Part shown: in pieces, positions 21,925-31,324 of the stretch | Position numbering within the stretch: the stretch's first letter is position 1 | Layout of the letters: each line of letters opens with the position of its first letter | Assembly: GCA_027924585.1 (NCBI GenBank) | Contig: BSBM01000125.1 | Span: 5,027,001 to 5,091,000 of the forward strand | DNA from: Larix kaempferi | Taxonomy: Eukaryota > Streptophyta > Pinopsida > Pinales > Pinaceae | DNA: 64,000 bases | Reading direction: 5' to 3' | Program-made: the position numbers and the translations under genes | The notes under the pieces: model-generated | The model's database searches: none | Seen by the model: the letters and a program-made list of their open reading frames with translations, nothing else | Told to the model about the DNA's origin: nothing

Positions 21925-22977
21925 TTACTTATAGCGCAGATTCAATATGTATGGCCTCTGCTTGACAGGCTTAGCACTTGGTTTTAAAGGTATTTTCATG
22001 ACCCCTAGGTCTCCCAAAATTCCTTTCATTTCTGTAAATTTTGTTGGAAACAGTTCCTGATACTCATGTAAGGTATCTGCGATCTCTGCAATAGTCTGAT
22101 CGTCCCAATAATCTCCTATTGATGCGAACTTCGGCTCTGTGTCTGTGCCAATGTTCACTTTTTGTGTTTTTACTGGTCGAGTCATATCTAGGATTTCCAA
22201 TGGAGGTCCTTCTACCTCATGCGCGCCTTCTAAGTCTAATATATCTATGTTGCGCGGGTCCTCCTCATCGTCTTTATTTGTGTCATTGGTATCTTCAGCT
22301 AAGTTGTAACACACGATCAGGTGCTCTTCATGTTCCTTCCATTCTGATTGTATGTGCGCAGGAACACACTCTGTCCCAAAAAACTCCTGCAATGTTATGT
22401 TTTGATGATGACAGTCATCCTGGAATATGCACTTCTTGATGAGCTGTAATTCTTCATGGATTAATGGATTCTCGTATTCAAAACTAAAGTCCTTCCGGAA
22501 GTTCACAGCGAGCAGCTCCCAATCAGTGAGTTCACTGCGCAACTCCAGGTCGAGGTACCATTTCTCTGGGATACCCGCATCCAATGTATGTACAAATAAA
22601 TGTACCCATTCTGTAAGTGGTCTTTCCACCCATGCCTTTGAACAGATTTCAATGTGTTGACTAGGGTCTGTCTGTCCATTATACTTTTCAAAGGGTAAAG
22701 TAACCTTTTCGGTGAATCGGATTTGCATCTTAGTTCTGCATTGATCCCAAGTGGTCAATGTTTTCTTATATGCATTCCACCATCTGGCAGGTGTATCGCG
22801 TAATGCTATATATAAAGTTGGCAGTCTATGCTCATCTGGTATAACTATAGTATATTCCCTTATGAAACTATAAACATTAGCAGAACCATCATATGTGGGA
22901 ATAGGACTCACCTCTTTTCCGATCCAGCGAATTGATTTCGTAACCTGCGCACATCTTCTTACTGACACTTCATGCAT
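21925..22977 (-). pseudogene. Element C second capsid-like domain between protease and RT
   Basis: A 350-codon open stretch in the same frame as protease and RT. Residues about 20-170 form a retrotransposon Gag capsid-like domain: EVSPIPTYDG, YSFIREY, RDTPARWWNAY (22776-22793), TTWDQC, MQIRFTEK, WVHLFVHTLDAGIPEKWYL and FRKDFSFEYENP. An acidic linker (EDTNDTNKDDEED) and EPKFASIGDYWDD lead into HEYQELFPTKF, the start of RT. Element C has another capsid-like domain in the usual place (24831-25340), so the family encodes two. The block is shared with B and, in part, D. Function unknown; capsid duplication or a structural tether are possibilities. Confidence 0.75.
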
Positions 22978-23540
22978 GCGACTTTGCCAATTCTCCAGTC
23001 CTGTATCCGAGTTAGAGATACAAGAAGTGTCACATCACCAGCTGAGCATACCGTCTGCAGTAGGACTAATGTAGTCTTCCTTGTTCGCAGTCAGCTGGTA
23101 TAGTCGGTCTAAATCTTGAGCTTGGGATTCCTCCTGAATCGGCTCACTGTATCTATCACCATCTTTAGGATCCAATGGTGCGATGACCCTAAGATGCTTC
23201 CCTTCAAAGATCATATTCTTTGTCTTCAAGTTTATGATAGCCAAGTTATCCATAGCCCAATCAATTCCCAATATTGATGGAAAAGGTTGACTATCATCCA
23301 CAATTTCAATAACCTCAAAGTCTGCATGACTCTGTACTCCATCAATATCAACTACTATATTAGCTAAGCGGCCAAAAGGTATGAACTTCTCCTGATTAGC
23401 TGTTCGTAATTGGATAGGTGATCAGAGCAACTTTGGTCGACCCATCTACTGCCATGTCTGATTATTCAAGACATTCATTTCTGATCCCAGATCAAGGATG
23501 ACTTCATCCATTTCAAAATCTCCTATCTGCGCAGTAAGCC
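22978..23540 (-). pseudogene. pro: Element C protease
   Basis: Aspartic protease with VILDLGSEMNVL (about 23480-23510), where D-L-G is the active site, then GRLANIVVDIDGV and SILGIDWAMDNLAIINL. The catalytic Thr/Ser is Leu, as in element B, so this is a family trait and not decay. A TGA near 23034 stands where B still has CGA, and stops near 23445 separate the two parts of the frame. Confidence 0.85.
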
Positions 23541-24830
23541 TCATCGCTAGGCATGTTCTTTTGTGCTTCCTTATATGATGTACATCGCTATCTGGAGTCT
23601 CTGTTGCAATTTGAGGTTCATACTGGTTGATAAGCTTCTGGAGCTCTACAATGGCTTTTTCACTTTTTAGTAACTTCATGCAGCTTCGCAAGAACTGCGC
23701 AACAGAAGTACGGACATCTGTCGCAGTACCTGTTTTATCATACAGGGTCGACATGTCTTCAACATGTGGTGTTTCACTGCGCAGCGGGATCCTTGATGAC
23801 TTATCTGCTGGTTCTCTAAAGGTATCCCGCGCGTCAATGAAGATCTCCTTGTTCTTCTGTAGGTTAAGAGGGGGTGTTTTTTCTAGATCTTTCCTTATCC
23901 ATACTGTTTCAAGGGGATCCTTCTTCATATGTGCTTCCCTTGATGTTGAAGCTTCCACTCCTCTATCGCGGCCTGTCTCAGTGCCACTGCGTGTGACCAT
24001 GTTAATGCTCGGATCCACTGGTCTATTTTCTACTGCAATCCACTGGGAATTTGGATTCGGAGCCTCTGTTCATCTCCTCTTCTACATTTCCACCTCTAAT
24101 ACTGGGAAATCTTCAATGACATGCTCAAACGATTTACAATAGTTGCACGTAGTGCATGGGTTAACACAATCTCTAGACACGTGCCCGGGTTGGCCACAGT
24201 TATAAAAAATGACTTGTCCACGGCCTCTTCCTTGTGTTGGACCAGCATTTCTTCCTCTGCCGCAGTATCCACCATCACGACCTCTGTATCCTCCTTGGTC
24301 ATATTGTGCATTTTCTTGTTTTGGTTGGGTATCTTCTTATACGCGGTACAAGCCAGCGCCTCGTATTGAGTGCATATCCCTTTTTATTTAATTCATTAAT
24401 TCATATGCGAGGCAGTTGGATTCATCATGTCTAACTGATTTACAGAAGTTGCAGTATAAATTCTTAGGAGTTTTCACATATTTCTGGATTAGGTAACAGT
24501 CTTCAGGTCTATGTCCTTTGGTTCTGCAAATTTCACACCATGGGGCCTGATTCAGATTTAATGGGTTAGGCGCACCACTGTTAATATAGTTGCCGAATAG
24601 AGGGCAATACTCGCAGTCATGACCTTCTCCTTTACAACTTGTACACCAAACCTCCTGTCTAGGTCCATATCTTTGTTCTTTACCATTTTTCATACTTTGC
24701 AGTTCAAGTGTGAGGGTGGTCAGCTAGTTCTGGATCTGAGACATCCCAGAACTAGAGTCACCAATCGGAAAAGCTTCCAGCTTCATTGCAATTTCCAAGG
24801 CCTCTTCCTGGAACAGAACCTTCTGCTGCA
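23541..24830 (-). pseudogene. gag: Element C Gag nucleocapsid: three CCHC knuckles, RGG box and a fourth knuckle
   Basis: Three CCHC knuckles stand in a row in 24400-24650: CTSCKGEGHDCEYC, CEICRTKGHRPEDC and CNFCKSVRHDESNC. They are followed by a Gly/Arg-rich box (about 24200-24310, GGYRGRDGGY, GRGRGQ) and a fourth, altered knuckle (FYNCGQPGHVSRDC, with Phe for the first Cys) plus a Cys/His tail. The linker with TRSGTETGRDRG and FLRSCMKLLKSEKAIVEL leads to protease. Knuckles and RGG boxes bind RNA; four knuckles with an RGG box are unusually many. The capsid lies in another frame upstream, so one base has been gained or lost near 24700-24830. Confidence 0.85.
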
Positions 24831-25340
24831 TCAATGGTAATCCGATATGGGGTAACAACGCAGCAATGAACCATTCTTTATGTTGTCTGGTGGTATAACA
24901 AAACTTACTTGGTCTAGTAAGGTCTTAAATTTATGATCAAATTCCCAGACCATTTCAGTTGGTCTCTGCTTTATTTCCTTCAACTCAGTTACACACTGAG
25001 ACTCAGACTTAGGTTTCTTGAACTCCACCACCAGCTCGACTTTAATTTCTATGAGGGTTCTCGGCTATACAGTAGAGTATTTCATAAACCAATGTAGCGC
25101 TCTATCCCTGAAAGTGGTGATGAGCTGTGCTTGCTTCACAGCATCGTCCTGGATTTGTCTTACACTCCATACAGCTTCACAAAGGAACCAATGCTGATCG
25201 AGGTCTTCTAGGCTAGTTCCTTTGAATATTGCCAGTTTCATATCAGTGTTTTCCATTGTGCTACTAGGTGGTGGGGCTCCGGGATTAGTGCGCGGCTGCT
25301 GTAAAGGGATCTGCACAGTAAATACAAACGGGACTATCAT
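24831..25340 (-). pseudogene. gag: Element C Gag capsid domain (first)
   Basis: KLAIFKGTSLEDLDQHWFLC, QLITTFRDRALHWFMKY, a single stop near 25065, then FKKPKSESQCVTELKEIKQ, EMVWEFDHKFKTLL. This is the ordinary retrotransposon Gag capsid pattern (F-x-G start, A/RALHWF tryptophan, a helix with TELKEIKQ, and F..FK..L). It lies N-terminal to the knuckles as expected. The frame differs from that of the knuckles, so a shift has occurred between them. Confidence 0.85.
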
Positions 25341-25355
25341 GAGAGATGGACTAGG

Positions 25356-25612
25356 CTAAGTCTTTTGTGGGGTGGGATGCGTAGCGGGTGGGTTCTGCGA
25401 TAAGGGTGGCGCGACTTGTGCAGCCGGCAGATTCTCAGGGGTAAATGGTTGTGCAACTTCGCTATCAAGATCGCAGGGGATCTCAGTATCTATATGAAGT
25501 TTAGGGTGTTCCAGATTCTTATTAATTTTATATCTCTTACCACTTCTGAGAGTATGTGTCTCTTTGTCAGAATCAATATATGTATTGTTTATTATGACAA
25601 AATTCAAGCATA
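25356..25612 (-). pseudogene. gag: Element C Gag linker, Pro-rich
   Basis: A short frame with TLRSGKRYKINKN and a Pro/Ala-rich tail (PPLSQNPPATHPTPQ) bridging the N-terminal Gag domain and capsid. The TLRSGKRY block resembles the VTRSG-type motif that recurs before protease. The junction with the upstream frame is shifted by one base. Confidence 0.6.
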
Positions 25613-26122
25613 TTACTGCATTCTTAGAACACCTTTCTCAGCTAACAACATCTTAATGTATAGATTGAGATTGTTCAAAAACTTACCTTGGAATCCTCCG
25701 AAAAAGTGTGCTTCTACTTGGCTGTAGGATTTGAGTCTGTCTACAGCAAATTCTGTTACAAAGCCTTCTAGCATATGATTGACCCAATAATCAACTGCGC
25801 GTGACAATGGGCTATCTAACACTTTAAGCTGCGCTGTGATCTCGGGAGTCCACTCCGTAGGAAATCCTCCTTGGAAATAGTTTTTCTTCTCTACGATCCG
25901 CAAGATCCACGCATGCGGTCCATTTGGAAATGATGCCCAAAATATCTCATGAATGTTGTCCAACAGATATCTATCCGACCATTGTGTGTCGCTTAGATGC
26001 GGGTGTCTATTTTCTTGTCTGTTAAAATCGCTTATGGTCTTATCCCACCAAGCTTGGATTTCTGTCTTTTCAGGAAGCCAATAGTTAGATCCTTCGGGGA
26101 ACTGATAATCTTCTTCACACAT
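25613..26122 (-). pseudogene. gag: Element C Gag N-terminal domain (unrecognised)
   Basis: The first protein sequence after the 5' LTR and primer site: 170 codons, open. It holds IQAWWDKTISDFNRQ, SDRYLLDNIHEIFWASFP, NYFQGGFPTEWTPEI and AHFFGGFQGKFLNNLNLY. The Trp/Phe-rich, helical look would suit a matrix- or capsid-like structural domain, but I do not recognise it. It ends at a stop beside a one-base shift, after which the Pro-rich linker starts. Confidence 0.6.
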
Positions 26123-26170
26123 CGTGATTGCAACTCAATGGAACCATTTCAACTCATCATGGACTCTAGC

Positions 26171-26186
26171 ACGGCAACAAAACCAT
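26171..26186 (-). other. Element C primer binding site (degenerate)
   Basis: Two bases inside the 5' LTR the minus strand reads TGGTTTTGTTGCCGTG. It resembles the TGGCGCCGTTGCCGGGGA type (tRNA-Asp) used by Athila elements, with several mismatches, so the assignment is tentative. Confidence 0.5.
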
Positions 26187-26188
26187 TT

Positions 26189-27850
26189 GTTAACTTAAAA
26201 TGACCCAGAGGTGTCCAATTAGACCCAGGTTCTTTGCGGTTCTCCCATTGACCAACAAAACCCCTTCGCACCGGCCCTTTCGAAAACAACCTGTGAGTAG
26301 GTTGAGGTCTCACCCGAGGTGTATCTTATGGGGTACTGTGGAATCAGGTTTCCACAGTAAATGATGAGTTGTTTATCTGAACAAGCTGCGCAGCGCAGGA
26401 CATAAGGATGGAGTTGCGGGGAAAAGTGATGCGGTACACACAGGATCAATGCTACGAGCAGTACCGCGTGGTGGAGGAAACACTGCGGGCCGCACCAAGG
26501 GTTCTTACTGCTACGAATCTTCTTCTGGAACTGTGAGTCACCCACACTTATCCTCTACTTGGAAGATCTCGGAAACGTTAAGGCACTGAAATGAATATCA
26601 CTCATCCATTCATTCAGGCACTTACTGGTTATCTTTCTAGTGTTCATTCTAGAACTTGGATTATTACAATGTGAACCGAAATGATAAACATGATTAACTA
26701 TGCTGTGTTCCTTCACTATGCTTAAGAAAGTATTTAAACTTAAATGACTGATTCATGACCTTAACATAAAATTGAAATGTTTTCCATTCATCTGCTTCTG
26801 TGGAACCTAGCATATCATTCCCAAACTTCTCCTATTGGTAAATGCATATCAACGTTCTCATATTATAGCATGCAATGAAACATTCAAGCATTCATTCTAC
26901 GGAAAATACAGACAGTCATTCATTCATAAGCATTATCACATAACACAAAATTTAACGTGGTTCACTTCCCCAGATGGAAAGTTACGTCCACAAGAAGGGT
27001 TGGTAATATATTTCTTTCAAAAGGGATGGGGAAACCATTCTTAGTCTGCGCACTCAGTTGCAGACTCTTCTTTCTCTCGGCCAGGTCTCTACGCACACAG
27101 CTGCAGAGCCTTTACAATATTCTCAGCTTGGAGAGATTTTACAATACAAAAAGGTTATCTTCTTAAATTCTCAGCAACAACAAAAGAACAACAACCCAAA
27201 AAGAGAACCCCCAACCCATACAAAATGTCTTCTTAAATAGATCATGCCCAAAGGTAATGTTTGTACAATGTCAAATACCTAAAACCTAAAACCCTAAGGG
27301 TTTCCAAAGTTGCGCTGGCTCCTGGTAGCATCTGTTTGATCATGGCAAATCTCCACATCCTCATTTTGTCACTATCATCCTTCTTGTCGCATGCGTGCCT
27401 GCAGGATGCTTCTACCGAACCGTTTCTCTCTAACGGTTTTACCTTCTAAGCATGCCAAACGTCACTTTCCTTAACAACCCGCGCATGGCCACCTTCCTAT
27501 TTTTCCTACATCCGCCGCTCGACAATCCTGGAATATCTTTTCTGAAAATGGCTGCTACCGGTCGAGCCGGTAGCTACACTTGATACCTTTCCAACACACT
27601 GCTTTGATGGCTCCACGTGGCCTTCTAACTCCGCAACACTGCTTCGATGCAGTACTAGTCTTCGCATCACGGCCAAAAATTTGATGCTACGCGCAACTCC
27701 GCAGTCTGGTCAAAAGTTGGATGCTGCGTGCAACTTTGCAGCATCCTCAATACTTAGCAAAAATTGTGTTTCTGAGCTGCGCTCAGCTCAGCTTTCCCTG
27801 CTTGTCTCAAAAAGGTGCTTCCAAAACTTCATCTCAACTTGGGCCCAACA
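26189..27850 (-). repeat. Element C 5' LTR
   Basis: A 1,662-bp LTR, TG at 26189 and CA at 27850, matching 14307-15998. It would carry the promoter of the element. The target duplication follows at 27851. Confidence 0.95.
27232..27241 (-). promoter_or_regulatory. TATA-like box in element C 5' LTR
   Basis: The minus strand reads CTATTTAAGA about 610 bases from the LTR start, matching the same place in the 3' LTR. Confidence 0.5.
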
Positions 27851-27855
27851 AAAGG
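27851..27855 (+). repeat. Target-site duplication of element C, right copy
   Basis: AAAGG, identical to 14302-14306. Element B resumes after it. Confidence 0.9.
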
Positions 27856-28516
27856 ATATATGTACCGCACAACACTAGTCGATAAGTGAAGCTGCGTGGA
27901 TTTAAAAAAAAAGAAAAAGAAAAAAAGCGCGCAGTTCGAAGATCAAAAAGTAGCTGCGCAGATCCAAGGAAGAAGAGAAGATGCAAAGTTCAGAACCAAG
28001 AAGCCAACACTATGAAGTAACTGCACCAGAGTAGTTACGACCCGCCGTGCAGTTCGACACAACGCTCCAAGAAAATAGCCGTTACAATGTCGATTGGAAA
28101 ACTAGCCGTTACAATGTCGATTGGAAAACTAGCCGTTATACAGTAATTTTTCCAACGACCGCTTGAGCATTTAACGCAAAAATACCAGTTCTGAAGCAAT
28201 AAATGAAGGAAAGGACACGAATCCTTAGCAAATTTGGCTAACAGATATGCCATTGAATTATTTTCTAACTGTTGGTGGGTGTGGCTAAGGATAAATTGCA
28301 CCTATAAATATCCCTTCATTTGGACTTGCAGGCATTACCGTAACTTTGAAATTTTCCTGCGAGCCATAGCGTGAATTTGCTTACAGCGAGCCCTAAGTGA
28401 TCCCATCAGCCTGTTAAGAGATTATCCAATGAATGTCTGAAATTTCCTCTATTGAGCAAGAATTCACAGTCAAGGAGACTGTGAGGGTGTTTTAATACAG
28501 AGGGATTGAAGGGTTG
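27856..28516 (+). other. Element B spacer between integrase and extra ORF (right part)
   Basis: Non-coding continuation of element B. It begins with an A/purine-rich run (27902-27928), has several GCTGCGCAG-type words and the 27-bp repeats at 28072-28140, and ends at the start of the extra ORF. Confidence 0.7.
28072..28140 (+). repeat. 27-bp tandem repeat in element B spacer
   Basis: 'aaaactagccgttacaatgt' plus 'cgattgg' is repeated about two and a half times head to tail. Confidence 0.95.
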
Positions 28517-31312
28517 ATGAGAACCCCTGCTAAGAAGGTTGTTACAGATAAAGGACAGGGTTCACGACGATCGCGACAACATTCCACAACGATGCAAGCC
28601 AAGGGAAAGGAACCAGTGGTGGAGAAGACAAAACCAAAAATGGTGAGCTCCACACTGCCGGAAGTGCCGCTCAACGATAAGGAAATCCCACTTACTTTGA
28701 CACCTCAGTATATCTCTCTGCATCCACATGATGCACTGGCTGTTAAGCTGTCTAGGAACGCGAAGTATGAGATACTGTTTCCCCCAATATCCAATCATGT
28801 GAAACTAGAGAAAAATTTGTTTGGAAAAATCATAGAATGTAAGTTTGAGGACCATGACTTACTCCAAATGCAAAAGGACCCAGTCAAGTGGAGGTACCAA
28901 TAATTTCAACCAGATCAGTATATGTGCTGGAAGAAGGATGTGAAGGGAAATTCTATCCTGGTCGCGCAGAATTGGTGTTCTGAAGTAGTAGAATCAGGAT
29001 TGTTGAACTTGTTGAGGCTCCCACACTTCGATCAGAGCCCATAACTAAACGTGGTGGTGCGCACACTCATCTCGCGCACACACCAATGTTATCTGTGGTT
29101 GGATAGGAATGTCAACTTGAACATCAACCTAATCCATCGCATCACAGGGTTAAGCAAGTGAGGTGAGGACCCTAAGCAATTCTTTTGAGGAAAGAGCCAG
29201 GACAAGGAGGTTGCTGCGCAGATGAAGTCAACACACAGTGTCCCGAAAGGAAAAAGAGGATTCGCCATAGACGATATCGCCAATGATGCTACGAGGTTCG
29301 TAACACAACTGCTAGTAGGGAAAATTTTGTGAAAGGCAAGACCTACTGTAGTACCATTCGGAGCGGTGCTCCTTGGGGCGAAGGCCGCGACGGGCAGAAG
29401 ATTTAACTTGTCTCATTACTTGTTGAATGAATTTCTAGAAGATGTGCGCGACACGAAGATACATGACAACAACTTCCACTTTAGCTGGTTGATGGTATTG
29501 ATTGCGTTTGTGGGATGAAAAAACCCAAAATACTATGTTGGCCTCAGCACCATTAGCAAGGACTTTAGAGGAGCCAGATATGCAAACCTCTAGGCGAATT
29601 TTATGATAGAGAGACAACACGTGTCCAATGAAGTATTCCACACATATTATGAGCAGCTGCACGACGTCATTATTCGCACACTACACATAGCCAAGAAGGT
29701 AACATCTAAATATATTAGCACTATAAATTTTTATGCTGACATGCATTCCATCCACATTTCAGCGAAGGCACAGAAAAATAATCCAAAATGGTTCCAAGGG
29801 AACTATCACATGGATGAAGCAGATATAGACCTCATCATGAAGGAATTGATAGATGTGTGGAAGGTCAAAGGACCTATGATCATTGACAGTGTCTCCGAAG
29901 AAAGTAATCCCATTCCAACACCAATTGTTGAAGAGTCACCATCAGGAAAAAGGAAGGAGCCCGGAAGCTCCACACCAGAGAAAGTATAGAAAAAGAAGCA
30001 GAAGGCTGTAAAGGACCAGTCAGAAGCAAAACTCCATGATGACAATTATGAGATGATTGAATCCACAGTCACCACGCACCTAGAAGATGCACTGAGCCTA
30101 AAAGATAGTAAGGATGAGGAAATCCAGGAAAGCTTACAGAAGAATCTAACCACACTGCAAGGCATAACAGAGAAATTTGAGCAAGTCCAGCGCAAATTTC
30201 CCTTGCCATGAGACTCAGACTCAGAAGGAAGGTCAGGGGACACTTCGTAACCAAAGAAAATACCTCTAGCCCTGACCTTTCCACCAAAGTCACACATAGT
30301 CCAAGTTGACCCGTTAAGCGTAAGGATACCGCGCGAACAGTTAGCTCCGGGCACAAAGGACATAGAGCATGTGGACATTGACACTGCGATGTTTCCACTA
30401 GAGAGCCTACACAATCTGTACTTGCAGGTTGTTGAAGAGATCCATGATATAAGTGTGGTCGCTCTAACCCAACACCATCAACTGCAGGAAGCGAGTTTAA
30501 AGAAAACTATGGCACTTGAAGATGAGCAAGACAGACAAAGAAGAATAGAGTATACTATCGCTTCGGTCTATGTGGAGATACCCGAATGCGAAGAGAAGCC
30601 AGAGCCTGTGGATACTATCCCTAAGATCGGCTCGGTGGTCATCGATCTTAAGGCCGAGATGAAAGACATGGAGACTGATTACCAAGCAAAGATCACTACC
30701 TTAAAAGCACAAAATCAGCTAAAGATGCCACCAGACCAGGCAAAGCTCAGAGCAACAGAAGTAAAAGCAACCACAGAAAGAATAGCCAACGAAGTAGCAA
30801 AATGTCAAGATTGGTTGGACGAAGCTACAAGAGTATTCACTACGTTGGAAGAGGGACCCACGTTACTGCAGTTTCACACTAATTTGAAGGAAAAGCAAGC
30901 AATGTTAGACACACTGAACGTGGAGATAAAGACCTTGCCACCAAAAGACAGACTCTGCAAATTTATGGAAGTCCAAGAACTCAAGAGGAAACTTGTAGCT
31001 TTAAGAGAACAAGAGGCTAAAGTTGGAGACAAATCACAACCCCTGCAGGAGGAAGCCCATGATCTAACACACAAGATAGAAGGAAAACTATAGGAACTTT
31101 GCAACGCGCAGGTGTCGGTACAAGAGAAAACTCAAGATGACTTAATAGAGGATGTGTTGGAAACCATCAAGGCCATTGAATAAGATTGCAAGGAGACGGT
31201 TGCTAAGTTGAGCACAATGTATCAAGAACTCACTGCTAAGATAGGTCTGCAAGAGGAAGAGCAACTAATGGAACCAGAAGTTGAAATTCGCTTGGGGATG
31301 AGCCACATGTAA
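28517..31312 (+). pseudogene. Element B extra ORF: conserved globular part plus coiled coil
   Basis: About 930 codons in the sense strand after integrase, with roughly ten stops. It starts MRTPAKKVV, then has LPEVPLNDKEIPLTL, LLNLLRLPHFDQSP, YLWLDRN (29086-29109), TGLSK, LLNEFLEDVRDTK, FHFSWLMVLIAFVG and a Ser/Lys-rich joint. The second half, open at 30371-31093 for 240 codons, is heptad-rich coiled coil (EVKATTERIANEVAKC, ELKRKLVALREQEAK). It ends RLGMSHM with TAA at 31310-31312, touching the polypurine tract. Order and motifs match element C's extra ORF throughout, so it is an old family component. Function unknown; no membrane span seen. Confidence 0.75.
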
Positions 31313-31324
31313 GTGTTAGGGGCC
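31308..31324 (+). other. Element B polypurine tract
   Basis: TGTAAGTGTTAGGGGCC ends at the LTR start. It matches the tracts of C and D and overlaps the extra-ORF stop. Confidence 0.85.

Larger units (their letters stand above)
14307..27850 (-). mobile_element. Element C: complete gypsy retrotransposon with extra ORF, inserted in element B
   Basis: A 13.5-kb element on the minus strand with two LTRs (14307-15998 and 26189-27850), the target duplication AAAGG, a primer-binding-like site, a long gag-pol region, a spacer, an extra ORF and a polypurine tract. It belongs to the same family as B, in opposite orientation, and landed in B's spacer between integrase and the extra ORF. In about 370 bp compared by eye the two LTRs differ at roughly one base in ten, mostly transitions, so it is not recent. 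It is the best template for the family because every part is present. Confidence 0.95.
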
